From the NCBI GenBank assembly GCA_020636835.1, contig JACJXC010000004.1, positions 1 through 64,000 on the forward strand: a stretch of DNA of 64,000 nt. Direction: 5' to 3'. Within the stretch, counting starts at the first letter, position 1. The number at the start of each line of letters is the position of its first letter. The notes under the pieces are model-generated. The model was given only the letters and a program-made list of their open reading frames with translations, did no database searches and had not been told where the DNA came from. Source of the DNA: Bacteroidales bacterium (GTDB lineage Bacteria > Bacteroidota > Bacteroidia > Bacteroidales > Tenuifilaceae). A program made the position numbers and the translations under genes. This document shows positions 9,564 through 18,119 of this stretch, one piece after another.

Positions 9564-10544
9564 CTAGTTAAATTTATAAGTATACCGATACACAACCTTG
9601 TAGTTATAGTCGGAATAATAGGCCTCAACCTCGTTTACATTCCCCTTATTATCGAGTTTAATATTCCGCTTGGAGTAATCGCCAGGGCGTCCATCGAACC
9701 ATTTCTCCTCAATCATATTACCACTACCATCGTACTTATAGGCGCTATAAAGAATCTTTTTACCGGCATCATCAACCTGGTAAACCTCTACAAGTTGCCC
9801 GTCCTTATCGTAATGGTACAAATAGGTGGCACGCAACTTACCGGCATAGTACTCCGATTTAGATTTCAGCACCCCTTTAGCATCGAACTCAAAACTAGTT
9901 CGACCCAGCTCTTTACCAGCCCCGCTAAAGTTTGTTTCGTCAATAAGGTTCGAATGGCTATCATATTTCCGAACAATCTTTCGATCAACTTTGGTAGAGG
10001 GCTTATACACAGTAACAGTGGATAGGCTTTGTTCATGTTCAAAGGCCCAACGCTCCTCGATGCTGTTTGCTGCGTTATACTTTACAATCTCTTTCTGCTT
10101 ATCGCCATTAATATAGGAGTATGTAATCCGGTAAGTGGTTTTTCCGTCAAAACCCAGCTCTGCTCTTTTATTACCCTTATCATCGTAAGAGAAGGTTTGC
10201 TTAAAAGTTAGCTTAAGCTGCTTAGCCCCCATTGGTATTTGGTACTGACTGTATTCGACCTTTCTATTCAGCTTATCGAATTTATACTCGTGCCGCGACG
10301 ACACAGAACCATCGGGACGGTAATTAATAACTTGAACAGGATTCCCATTCTTGTCGTAATTGGTTACTACAGTAATAGTTCCTTTTTTGGAAATAGTATT
10401 TTTATCGAATTTGTGGGTCCACTGGGTAACTGATGCGATTTTATTGCTTGCAATTTTCTCGCGAGTAATCAGTTCGGCTCTTGTTTGCGCCTTTAACGCA
10501 AGGCTAACAAGTACAGAAAGGAGTATAATACAAAAGCGTTTCAT
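9564..10544 (-). CDS. Secreted YD/RHS-like repeat protein
   Basis: A 326-aa exported protein: signal peptide MKRFCIILLSVLVSLALKA, then residues about 50-320 made of short beta-strand repeats with YD-type cores (NYDKNGNPV, YKFDKLNRK, SYDDKGNKR, KYDSHSNL, HYDKDGQL, KYDGSGNM). These resemble RHS/YD or wall-associated repeats and probably form a small beta structure. No RHS core cap, toxin tip or T9SS sorting tail is present, so an RHS toxin role is unlikely. The function is unknown. It has its own terminator and lies between two copies of a palindromic element. Confidence 0.7.
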   Translation of the reverse strand: MKRFCIILLSVLVSLALKAQTRAELITREKIASNKIASVTQWTHKFDKNTISKKGTITVVTNYDKNGNPVQVINYRPDGSVSSRHEYKFDKLNRKVEYSQYQIPMGAKQLKLTFKQTFSYDDKGNKRAELGFDGKTTYRITYSYINGDKQKEIVKYNAANSIEERWAFEHEQSLSTVTVYKPSTKVDRKIVRKYDSHSNLIDETNFSGAGKELGRTSFEFDAKGVLKSKSEYYAGKLRATYLYHYDKDGQLVEVYQVDDAGKKILYSAYKYDGSGNMIEEKWFDGRPGDYSKRNIKLDNKGNVNEVEAYYSDYNYKVVYRYTYKFN

Positions 10545-10864
10545 GTGTTTAGAATTAATTAAGCATCTTACTTTTCAGATAATTTTCACTTAAGTTGTAG
10601 CTTTGCTAATAAAAAAGCACACATGGAATGCCCATGCTTGAATCATTGCGCTGGTGTTTATTATTACATGGGTATTTCATCTGTCAATCATTTAGTTGTA
10701 CCAATCAAGAATTGCAGAGTGGCATTACTATGATATAACTCATTTGCAATATCTCACAAATGTAGTAAATCTAGAATTAATTGCCACTAAACTTACTGCG
10801 CTAAATGCAAATAAATTACATTATTCTCTGCAAAAACGATACCACAAATAAATTAGGGAATGTG
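10545..10864. other. Intergenic region between the YD-repeat and SiaB-like genes
   Basis: About 320 bases without a gene. It holds the second palindromic element (10623-10680) and AT-rich sequence; on the minus strand it must contain the promoter of the YD-repeat gene. I see no other structure. Confidence 0.5.
10623..10680. repeat. Palindromic intergenic element, copy 2
   Basis: Arms ATGGAATGCCCATG (10623-10636) and CATGGGTATTTCAT (10667-10680) are imperfect inverted repeats matching the arms of the element at 5990-6082. The interior is shorter and lacks the inner GC-rich stem, though a TCAT..GCGCT core is common to both. Confidence 0.5.
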
Positions 10865-11449
10865 TTAAAAATCCGAGTTATCATCGTCGTCAGCAGCAAT
10901 TGGGATGGTAATGGCCAATATGAAGAAGTGCCTGCTGCTATCGTAGGGAACAAAGTGGTAATACAATTTCCGCTTCGATTTGCGGGCAATGTCAATCAGA
11001 CCCAATCCAGCGCCCCCCTTCTCGGTAAGTTCCCCCTCGATCATCTGCTGTAGAAACATTTTTTTCAGCTGAGGAGGAGCTGCATTGTTGAGCCTTTCCA
11101 ACCGATCCTCAAGAATAATCATTTTATCGTTCTTCACCAGGTTGCCGGTGATTACGTAGAACGAATCCCGATCCTTGCCAACTACGAATAAGCCATTTCC
11201 TATTTGTTTCTCTTTCTCGTCGTAATCGTCGGAGTGTTTGGTTATATTCTGCAAGCATTCTATCATAATATGGAAAACCCGCTTGCGAGTAGCAGTAGGA
11301 ATGGGCATTTCGGAGATTTTACGGTTAGCCATAAATGCGAATGCTCGCATTATATGATGGTTCATTTCGCCCTTGTATATCAGGGGAAAACCGCTCGATG
11401 CAATCTCGTTGGTTAGAGTTGATTTTATGAAATAAATTATATTGTCCAT
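10865..11449 (-). CDS. SiaB-family protein kinase (DUF6272)
   Basis: A 194-aa cytoplasmic histidine-kinase-like ATPase fold protein. Motifs match the SiaB/DUF6272 family: YKGEMN near the start, an N-box-like helix IMIECLQNITKHS, TGNLVKNDK, and a glycine-rich ATP-lid KGGAGLGLIDIARKS. In Pseudomonas SiaABCD, SiaB phosphorylates SiaC and the SiaA PP2C phosphatase reverses it, tuning cyclic-di-GMP synthesis. Two SpoIIE-type phosphatases in this window (6112-9447 and 46372-48240) are candidate counterparts, but no SiaC gene is adjacent. The acidic DDDDN tail is unusual but simple. Confidence 0.8.
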   Translation of the reverse strand: MDNIIYFIKSTLTNEIASSGFPLIYKGEMNHHIMRAFAFMANRKISEMPIPTATRKRVFHIMIECLQNITKHSDDYDEKEKQIGNGLFVVGKDRDSFYVITGNLVKNDKMIILEDRLERLNNAAPPQLKKMFLQQMIEGELTEKGGAGLGLIDIARKSKRKLYYHFVPYDSSRHFFILAITIPIAADDDDNSDF

Positions 11450-11628
11450 TCACTCAAAATGAGTGTTGAAGATAAAAAAAAAAATCAATTGGATGCAGCC
11501 TTACTAAAAAAAATAACAAAAGATTTTACGAATGATTTATATCATTCCGCCAATTTACGAAAACTTATTGTTAATAGCAACACGCAAAAAAACAATTCCA
11601 TCAAACAATGGCAAGTAATCTGAAAATC

Positions 11629-12624
11629 CTATACGTTTTCGACATAGATCTCAAGAACGGTGCACGAAGATGCTGGTCGCAACACAATATGGCTAAAACA
11701 TGCAGGGATAAGAACCGTTTCCCCCATGGCAATTGTTTCATACCTTCCTTGAGTGTACTCTATCTCCATTTGTCCATCGAGGCAGAGGTAAACCACAAAG
11801 GAATCGAGCAGATCGTAATCGCGATGGACTGTTTCGGTTAAAGTAATTCGGTTCACTGTGAAATAATTACACTTAACCAGTTCCGCCGTTCGATTTTCCA
11901 CATCGGGCTTAGTCCACTTGGAGTCTTTTGCCTCAGAAAAATCAATAACATCTATGGCCAAATCGGTGTGTAACTCCCGTGGGCGCTTGTTGGCATCAAC
12001 CCTATCCCAATCGTAAATACGGTAGGTAATATCTGACGTTTGTTGAATTTCGGCCAAAAGCACTCCCTTACCAATGGCATGTACCCGCCCCGATGGAATG
12101 TAAAAGATGTCGCCAGGTTTTGTAGCCTCAATATTCAGAATACTTTTCAGGGATTTATTGGACAAACAGGCCAGATACTCTTCGCGGGTAACCTCGCGGT
12201 TAAAACCGGTAATAATATAGGAGTCGTCCTCGGCATCAATCACATACCACATCTCTGTTTTACCATAGGCATGATGAACGCGCTGCGCAGTATCATCATC
12301 GGGATGAACCTGAATGGAAAGCACATCCTGCGCATCAATCAGTTTAATAAGAAGCGGGAACTCATCGCCAAACTTCTCGTAGATTGAATCGCCAACCAGT
12401 TCGCCCATGTAAACCTCAATAAGCTCCTGCAAATCATTTCCGGCCAGAAAGCCATTGCTCACTACCGAAACGCTATCCTGAACCGCGGAAATCTCCCAAC
12501 TCTCGCCACAATTCGAGATGTCCGAGGGGATCGCCTTGTGTAAAACTGATTCCAACTTACGCCCACCCCAAATACGCTCCTTGTACTGCGTTTGAAATTT
12601 CAAAGGATATAAACCATCATTCAT
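11629..12624 (-). CDS. manA: Mannose-6-phosphate isomerase, class I (short form)
   Basis: Interconverts fructose-6-phosphate and mannose-6-phosphate, feeding GDP-mannose for surface glycans. A cupin zinc enzyme of 331 aa, the usual length for the short Bacteroidota/Firmicutes form. Seen: N-terminal KERIWGGRKLE, metal-site sequences SIQVHPDD and GKTEMWYVID, and the later FYIPSGRVHAIGKG with a conserved His. It is transcribed away from udk with a 170-base intergenic region between them. Confidence 0.93.
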   Translation of the reverse strand: MNDGLYPLKFQTQYKERIWGGRKLESVLHKAIPSDISNCGESWEISAVQDSVSVVSNGFLAGNDLQELIEVYMGELVGDSIYEKFGDEFPLLIKLIDAQDVLSIQVHPDDDTAQRVHHAYGKTEMWYVIDAEDDSYIITGFNREVTREEYLACLSNKSLKSILNIEATKPGDIFYIPSGRVHAIGKGVLLAEIQQTSDITYRIYDWDRVDANKRPRELHTDLAIDVIDFSEAKDSKWTKPDVENRTAELVKCNYFTVNRITLTETVHRDYDLLDSFVVYLCLDGQMEIEYTQGRYETIAMGETVLIPACFSHIVLRPASSCTVLEIYVENV

Positions 12625-12748
12625 AGCGATAAAATATTACTGTGTATTAACAAAAAAAATACTACCTTCGATTTATGGATTTGCAAAGAATCAGTTAAAA
12701 AAATAGACTGAGTTATCCCAAGCAATAGTATAGTAGTAAAGTTTGGTA

Positions 12749-12756
12749 TAACTTTG
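12749..12756 (+). promoter_or_regulatory. Candidate -7 promoter element for udk, inside a palindrome
   Basis: TAACTTTG matches TAnnTTTG and overlaps the perfect 14-bp palindrome AACTTTGCAAAGTT (12750-12763), about 40 bases before the udk ATG. No good -33 box is seen. The palindrome could be an operator or a chance self-complement of the promoter box. Confidence 0.4.
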
Positions 12757-12793
12757 CAAAGTTAATACTAATCCTAAAAATACACGTATCGAG

Positions 12794-13417
12794 ATGCTAA
12801 TAATAGGTATAGCCGGAGGCACCGGTTCGGGCAAAACAACAGTGGTTAATCGAATTATTGAATCGCTACCTCAGGGCGAGGTAGTCGTAATCCCCCAGGA
12901 CTCCTACTACCGCGACAGTTCTCATCTCCCCTTGGAGCAAAGACAGGAGATAAACTTCGACCATCCCGATTCTATCGAATTCGAATTGCTCGTAGAACAT
13001 ATCCGACTACTAAAGGAAGGCAAACCCATCGAGCAACCCATTTACTCGTACCTTACCTGCACCCGAGCCAAAGAAACGATTAACATACAACCCCGCCATG
13101 TAGTTATTGTGGAAGGAATTCTCATATTCTCGTGCGAAGAGCTGCGCAAATTAATGGATATCAAAGTCTTTGTAGATGCAGATGCCGACGACAGGCTTTC
13201 GCGCGTAATCGCACGCGACATAGTGGAACGTGGACGCTCCGTAAACAAAGTGCTAACGCGATACGAACGCACCGTAAAACCCATGCACCTACAATTCATT
13301 GAACCCACAAAGCGCTACGCCGATATTATTGTACCCCAGGGCGGAAATAACTCCGTGGCCATAAACATCCTCACCTCTATTATCGAAAAAACACTCCGAA
13401 CCCATAACCTGATTTAG
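12794..13417 (+). CDS. udk: Uridine kinase
   Basis: Phosphorylates uridine and cytidine for pyrimidine salvage. P-loop GGTGSGKTT lies at residues 8-16, followed by PQDSYYRD (substrate-binding region), NFDHPDS, VIVEGILIF and the arginine-rich lid RDIVERGRS. At 207 aa it is a single-domain udk of normal length. It is separated by only two bases from the exonuclease gene, so the two are probably co-transcribed. Confidence 0.95.
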   Translation: MLIIGIAGGTGSGKTTVVNRIIESLPQGEVVVIPQDSYYRDSSHLPLEQRQEINFDHPDSIEFELLVEHIRLLKEGKPIEQPIYSYLTCTRAKETINIQPRHVVIVEGILIFSCEELRKLMDIKVFVDADADDRLSRVIARDIVERGRSVNKVLTRYERTVKPMHLQFIEPTKRYADIIVPQGGNNSVAINILTSIIEKTLRTHNLI

Positions 13418-13419
13418 CC

Positions 13420-14142
13420 ATGCTTAACGATGTAAAACCTGAGGACATCCTGTTTCTCGACATCGAGACGGTTCCCCAATTTGCCGATTACGCACAACTA
13501 CCAGAGCCACACCGTAAACTTTGGGATAAAAAAGCCCAAAGCCTATGCAAGGATACCGACACCCCCGAAAGCGTATACAACCGGGCCGGTATTTATGCCG
13601 AATTTGGCAAAATCATTTGCATCTCGGTGGGTTTTGTTGTAAACAAGGAGAACCATCGTTTTTTCAGGGTAAAGTCGTTCTATGGCGATAACGAGAAAGA
13701 GCTTCTGAATAATTTTGCGGGAATGCTACTGCGCTTCGAGAAACGCCCATCGGCGAACCTGTGCGGGCACAACGGGAAAGAATTCGACTTTCCATTCATT
13801 GCCCGACGAATGCTTATTAACGGAATAACCCTGCCCGAGATTCTTAATGTGGCAGGCAAAAAACCCTGGGAGGTTAAATTTCTGGACACAATGGAACTAT
13901 GGAAATTTGGCGATAATAAGCACTACACCTCGCTCAACCTTCTAACCCACGTATTCAACATCCCCTCGCCAAAAGACGATATTGACGGGAGCCAAGTGGC
14001 CGATTGCTACTACAAACTACACGATATCGAAAGGATTGCCATATACTGCGAAAAGGATGTTTTGGCTGTAGCCCAGCTATTCCTTCGCTACAAGGGATTG
14101 CCCATAATAAACGCTGAGAACATCGAACAGGTTGACGCCTAA
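13420..14142 (+). CDS. DEDD-type 3'-5' exonuclease (PolB-like RNase H fold)
   Basis: A 240-aa predicted nuclease of the DnaQ-like superfamily. ExoI motif LFLDIETVP carries the metal-binding Asp14 and Glu16; ExoII is in CGHNGKEFDFPFIARR; ExoIII is near YCEKDVLAVAQL with the expected terminal Asp. Such stand-alone proteins resemble the exonuclease domain of family B polymerases; the biological substrate is not known. It begins two bases after udk and its stop overlaps the convergent hydrolase gene by four bases. Confidence 0.85.
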   Translation: MLNDVKPEDILFLDIETVPQFADYAQLPEPHRKLWDKKAQSLCKDTDTPESVYNRAGIYAEFGKIICISVGFVVNKENHRFFRVKSFYGDNEKELLNNFAGMLLRFEKRPSANLCGHNGKEFDFPFIARRMLINGITLPEILNVAGKKPWEVKFLDTMELWKFGDNKHYTSLNLLTHVFNIPSPKDDIDGSQVADCYYKLHDIERIAIYCEKDVLAVAQLFLRYKGLPIINAENIEQVDA

Positions 14143-14942
14143 ATACCTGATAAAAAAGATCTAACAGTCGCAACAAAACGTATTGGTTGCTCGGCATGGA
14201 CCCAATGCCCTGCATTATTTATACTAACAACCTGGGCATTAGGATAAACACGCAACAACTCATCAACCCTACCATCAACAATGTAGTTCGAATTTGCCCC
14301 GCGCACAAATAGAACCCGAGCTCCCGCTGCAATAATAGGATCGATATCAACCCCACACAATATACTGTCAAGGTTTTGCTGCAGCACCGTAAGGTTTAAT
14401 CCCCAGCAAAAGCCGTCACCCTGTTTCCGTCGTAAATTTTTGAGCAGGAACTGCCGTAACCGAACCGACCCGATTAGTGCCGACAGATAATCATCAGCAT
14501 CCTGTCGGCTGGCAATCGACTCTAAAGGCAAGGCAAGCAACGCTTCAACAATGGCAACGTGCTCGGCATAGGTAGCTGCAAACAAACTGTCGGCTCTGTT
14601 ATAACGCCAAGGAGCCACATCAACCACAACCAACGATCGAACATACACAGGATACAATGTATGGAACAGCATTGCCACCCGCCCCCCCATAGAATGCCCC
14701 ATCAGGTGAAATTCCCTAAGGTTTAGATGTAGAACCAAACGGTGTAAATCCTCGGCCATATCGCGATACGAGTGGGTACTACAATGAGGACTCGCGCCAT
14801 GATTGCGTTGATCGACGAGAATAACCCTATAGGAATCGCTGAGGGCTCCGGCTATGCTCACCCAGTTATCGGACGAGCCGTACAACCCATGAAGCACAAC
14901 CAGCGGAAACCCACTGCCGTACTCCCTGTAAAAAATATCCAT
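14139..14942 (-). CDS. Alpha/beta hydrolase (YbfF-like esterase group)
   Basis: A 267-aa soluble hydrolase. The oxyanion region is VVLHGLYGSSDNW, the nucleophile Ser sits in LMGHSMGGRV, and the catalytic His is in NNAGHWVHAEQP near the C-terminus; DQRNHGASP is typical of this subfamily. The natural substrate is unknown; homologues are thioesterase or esterase-like. Its start codon overlaps the pdxJ stop by one base (TGATG on the minus strand), which implies translational coupling with pdxJ. Confidence 0.85.
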   Translation of the reverse strand: MDIFYREYGSGFPLVVLHGLYGSSDNWVSIAGALSDSYRVILVDQRNHGASPHCSTHSYRDMAEDLHRLVLHLNLREFHLMGHSMGGRVAMLFHTLYPVYVRSLVVVDVAPWRYNRADSLFAATYAEHVAIVEALLALPLESIASRQDADDYLSALIGSVRLRQFLLKNLRRKQGDGFCWGLNLTVLQQNLDSILCGVDIDPIIAAGARVLFVRGANSNYIVDGRVDELLRVYPNAQVVSINNAGHWVHAEQPIRFVATVRSFLSGI

Positions 14943-15658
14943 CAGGCCTTAATCTGTTTCAGGTAGAGCTGTATGGTATTCTCCAGGCCAAGGTACAATG
15001 CATCGCAAATAAGGGCATGGCCGATTGACACCTCGAGCAAACCAGGAATATTCTGGGCAAAATATTTCAGATTGTCCAAATCCAAATCGTGCCCGGCATT
15101 CAACCCTAACCCAACGCCATTAGCAGCAATAGCAGTTTTAACAAAGGGTTCGATGGCCTGCTCTTTATTTAAGGTATAATTGGCCGCGTACGGCTCGGTG
15201 TAAAGCTCTACCCTATCGGTCCCCGTATCGGCAGCGTGCCGTACCATTTCGCAATCGGGGTTTACAAAGATTGATGTACGAATACCCTGTTCGCGGAATA
15301 CTGCAATAACTTTTTTGAGATAATCCTTATTGGCAATGGTATCCCACCCTGTATTCGAGGTTAAAGCCTCGGGAGGATCGGGCACAAGCGTTACCTGATG
15401 AGGCATAGCGCGGAGCACCAAATCGATAAACGCCTCGGACGGATAGCCCTCGATATTAAACTCGGTGGTGATGATGGGTTTAATATCAAGCACATCGCGG
15501 TAGCGGATATGCCGCTCATCGGGCCTAGGATGAACGGTTATACCCTCGGCGCCAAAACGCTGACAATTAATCGCCGCCTCCAAAACATTTGGATTATTTC
15601 CACCCCGAGCATTACGAAGTGTGGCAATTTTATTTATATTTACGCTTAGATGGATCAT
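14942..15658 (-). CDS. pdxJ: Pyridoxine 5'-phosphate synthase
   Basis: Condenses 1-deoxyxylulose-5-phosphate with 3-amino-2-oxopropyl phosphate in the DXP-dependent vitamin B6 pathway. TIM-barrel motifs are LSVNINKIATLRNARGG at the N-terminus, ITVHPRPDERHIR (catalytic His region), FNIEGYPS, VTLVPDPPE, and GLGLNAGHDL. I place the start at the Met beginning MIHLSVN, since family members start there and the ten upstream codons would overlap the minus-strand promoter box at 15686-15693. The gene is coupled to the downstream hydrolase. Confidence 0.94.
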   Translation of the reverse strand: MIHLSVNINKIATLRNARGGNNPNVLEAAINCQRFGAEGITVHPRPDERHIRYRDVLDIKPIITTEFNIEGYPSEAFIDLVLRAMPHQVTLVPDPPEALTSNTGWDTIANKDYLKKVIAVFREQGIRTSIFVNPDCEMVRHAADTGTDRVELYTEPYAANYTLNKEQAIEPFVKTAIAANGVGLGLNAGHDLDLDNLKYFAQNIPGLLEVSIGHALICDALYLGLENTIQLYLKQIKA

Positions 15659-15675
15659 ACCTTTTTTTATTAGAT

Positions 15676-15683
15676 TAACTTTG
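15676..15683 (+). promoter_or_regulatory. -7 promoter element for the CBS-domain gene
   Basis: TAACTTTG fits TAnnTTTG and lies about 36 bases before the ATG at 15719. No TTTG is visible at the ideal distance upstream. Confidence 0.45.
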
Positions 15684-15685
15684 TA

Positions 15686-15693
15686 CAAAAGTA
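15686..15693 (-). promoter_or_regulatory. -7 promoter element for pdxJ
   Basis: On the minus strand TACTTTTG fits TAnnTTTG, about 28 bases before the chosen pdxJ start. It lies only two bases from the plus-strand box at 15676-15683, so the divergent promoters interlock. Confidence 0.45.
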
Positions 15694-15718
15694 ACTATTT
15701 TTTATATCGGAATAAGCC

Positions 15719-16384
15719 ATGATTGCCAAGGAGATGTTATCGGATGTTATCCCTGCGCTCAAAACGTCGGACACGGGCATAACTGCGCTAAACTGGATGG
15801 ATATTTTTAAAGTATCGCATCTGCCCATAGTAAACGACGAGGAGTTTCTGGGATTAATATCGGAAAATGACATATACGACCTCAATATGCCCGAGGAACC
15901 ACTTGGCAACCACCAGCTATCGCTTCTGCGTCCATACGTTACCGAGGATCAACACGTTTTTGAAATAATGGAGGTTCTCTCGCGCCTAAAGCTATCGCTA
16001 GTTCCAGTACTCGATTACGAAAAAAACTACCTGGGCGTAATAACGCTAATGGAGCTTATGCACTATTTCGCCGAACTATCGGCAATGCGGCACAAAGGCG
16101 GAATTGTAGTGCTTGAAATGAACCATAACGACTACTCCATGACGCAGATAAGCCAGATAGTTGAAGGTAACGATGCTAAGATTTTAGCCGCATTCATCAC
16201 TACGCACCCCAACTCAACCCAAATGGAGCTAACCCTAAAATTAAACATCACAGATCTAACATCGATAAAGCAAACCTTCAGCAGATACAACTACAACATA
16301 GTGGGAGCCTACATGAAGCAGGACGACGAAACTGATCTAATTAACGACAGGCTAAACTTCCTGTTCCGCTTCCTCGACATCTAA
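15719..16384 (+). CDS. CBS-domain protein
   Basis: A 221-aa soluble protein with a CBS pair in residues about 1-130 (LPIVNDEEFLGLIS and LVPVLDYEKNYLGVIT are the two conserved strand-turn motifs) and a C-terminal part of about 80 residues of the ACT-like type (GGIVVLEMNHNDYSMTQI, ILAAFITTHPN). CBS pairs usually bind adenosine nucleotides. No catalytic domain is attached, so it may sense energy state for a partner. It is followed 16 bases later by nadK and probably forms an operon with it. Confidence 0.82.
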   Translation: MIAKEMLSDVIPALKTSDTGITALNWMDIFKVSHLPIVNDEEFLGLISENDIYDLNMPEEPLGNHQLSLLRPYVTEDQHVFEIMEVLSRLKLSLVPVLDYEKNYLGVITLMELMHYFAELSAMRHKGGIVVLEMNHNDYSMTQISQIVEGNDAKILAAFITTHPNSTQMELTLKLNITDLTSIKQTFSRYNYNIVGAYMKQDDETDLINDRLNFLFRFLDI

Positions 16385-16400
16385 ACTTACCATTGCCACC

Positions 16401-17282
16401 ATGATTATTGCAATTTACGGAAAACATATTGAGCCAGAATACGTACTTCCACTCAAAAACCTGCTGGATCAACTCAAAAAATACAACACCGAAATTTGGT
16501 TATGCTCCAAACTCTTTGCACACCTACAGGAGAACCTAGCATTCACCCCAGCAATAAGTAACACCTTTGCCGATCCGGAAGAAATGCGCCAAAATGCAGA
16601 AATTTTAATCAGCCTAGGTGGCGATGGCACATTTCTTGAGTCTGTAGAACTAGTTGGACACGCCGGAATCCCCGTAATGGGAATAAACTTTGGACGCTTG
16701 GGATTTCTAGCAAACATATCAATACTGGAGATGAACAACGCCATCGACTTATTGATGGCCAAACAATACGAAGTGGAAGAACGCAGCATGCTCGAAATAC
16801 AAACATCGAACAACAATGCTTTCGGGGATTATGCCTACGCTTTGAATGATTTCACCATTCAAAAATCGGGAACTTCGATGCTAAAAGTGAACGCATACAT
16901 CGACGAGGAATACCTGGGAACCTACTGGGCCGACGGGTTAATAGTATCGACCCCAACCGGATCCACGGCCTACTCGCTGAGCGTGGGAGGTCCCATTGTA
17001 AGCCCGAATGTATCAGCATTCGTTCTTTCGGCAATAGCCCCCCACCACCTCACGGTACGTCCATTGATAATACCCAACACATCCACCCTTAAATTAGAAG
17101 CGTGCAGCCGCGACAACAGCGTACTCCTATCACTCGACTCAAAAAACAGCACTTACAACACCCCTACAACCGTATTCATAAAAAAAGCACCCTTCAAAGC
17201 AAAAATTATTTGTATCAAAGGATCATCGTTTTACAAGACACTGAGAGGAAAATTACTGTGGGGAGCCGACAAAAGAAATTAA
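16401..17282 (+). CDS. nadK: NAD kinase
   Basis: Makes NADP from NAD and ATP or polyphosphate. The signature GGDGT appears in LISLGGDGTFLES at about residues 71-83, followed by GINFGRLGFLA, the NE-type loop YALNDFTIQK and GLIVSTPTGSTAYSLS. Length 293 aa is normal. It lies within the conserved-looking chain CBS protein, nadK, DUF6089 pair, uppS, bamA. Confidence 0.95.
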   Translation: MIIAIYGKHIEPEYVLPLKNLLDQLKKYNTEIWLCSKLFAHLQENLAFTPAISNTFADPEEMRQNAEILISLGGDGTFLESVELVGHAGIPVMGINFGRLGFLANISILEMNNAIDLLMAKQYEVEERSMLEIQTSNNNAFGDYAYALNDFTIQKSGTSMLKVNAYIDEEYLGTYWADGLIVSTPTGSTAYSLSVGGPIVSPNVSAFVLSAIAPHHLTVRPLIIPNTSTLKLEACSRDNSVLLSLDSKNSTYNTPTTVFIKKAPFKAKIICIKGSSFYKTLRGKLLWGADKRN

Positions 17283-17344
17283 ATAAAACAATACACATCA
17301 CAAAACCAACGTTTTATTAAACTAAATATAAAATAAATTTGTTT

Positions 17345-17352
17345 TATATTTG
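17345..17352 (+). promoter_or_regulatory. Candidate -7 element before the first DUF6089 gene
   Basis: TATATTTG fits TAnnTTTG, 21 bases before the ATG. The region is AT-rich, so chance matches are likely. Confidence 0.35.
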
Positions 17353-17373
17353 TAAAGTAATATTTGATATACA

Positions 17374-18114
17374 ATGAAAAAATTAGTGGTTTTGCATTTG
17401 CTCCTAGTTATAGCAATAACAAGCAATGCACAGGCATGGAAGCGGAATAGGCTGGAGGTGTTCGGGGGGCTTCCTATTACCCATTACTTCGGGGATATCG
17501 GAGGCGCTGCCGGTGCTAGCAATATGATGGGGCTAAAAGACATTACGGTTCGATCCCTGGGTGCTGGCTTTTCGGCAGGAGCAGTTTATCGCCTCAACAC
17601 TAAACTTTACGTTCAAGCATCTGGAACATTTGGCGTGTACGGAGGATCCGACAGGGGCTCCCGAAACGAAGCCAGGAACTACAGTTTCACCACCACCGGA
17701 ACTGAATTTGCAGCAACTGCTCACTTCTACATTATTCCGGAGAGTGATAAGAACTACTTCTACAGCGTTATGCAACTGCGCGGAGGGCTAAAGCATATCA
17801 ACAAGCCGCTTAGCCTCTACCTATTTGCAGGGGCAGGAGGATTAGTTTACAAAATTAAGCCCCACGCCGATCTTGCCACATCCGATAGGTTCGACGACTC
17901 ACAAACATTCTCCGCCATCATTCCATTTGGCATAGGTATGAAATACCAACTTTTCGCCAGAACGCTACTGGGTGTTGAACTGGGTGCTAGATACATGCTA
18001 TCCGATAAGATAGACGGATTTTCGCCTACCCAATCGGAACACAATGATTTTTACTACGCAATAAACTTCAAGGTGTACTATAGGCTACCCTATACTAGAT
18101 TATTCAAAAGGTAA
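17374..18114 (+). CDS. DUF6089-type outer-membrane beta-barrel protein, copy 1
   Basis: A 246-aa exported protein with signal peptide (cleavage near SNAQA) and a predicted small beta-barrel: GGLPITHYFGDIGG, alternating strands and a C-terminal aromatic strand (FKVYYRLPY). The family is common in Bacteroidota and has no proven function. A second, diverged member follows five bases downstream. The location ahead of uppS and bamA suggests an envelope role, but that is inference. Confidence 0.75.
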   Translation: MKKLVVLHLLLVIAITSNAQAWKRNRLEVFGGLPITHYFGDIGGAAGASNMMGLKDITVRSLGAGFSAGAVYRLNTKLYVQASGTFGVYGGSDRGSRNEARNYSFTTTGTEFAATAHFYIIPESDKNYFYSVMQLRGGLKHINKPLSLYLFAGAGGLVYKIKPHADLATSDRFDDSQTFSAIIPFGIGMKYQLFARTLLGVELGARYMLSDKIDGFSPTQSEHNDFYYAINFKVYYRLPYTRLFKR

Positions 18115-18119
18115 ATTGA

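Noticed and set aside
9564..10544. RHS toxin
   Set aside because: No conserved RHS core motif, no toxin tip, no immunity gene and only 326 residues.
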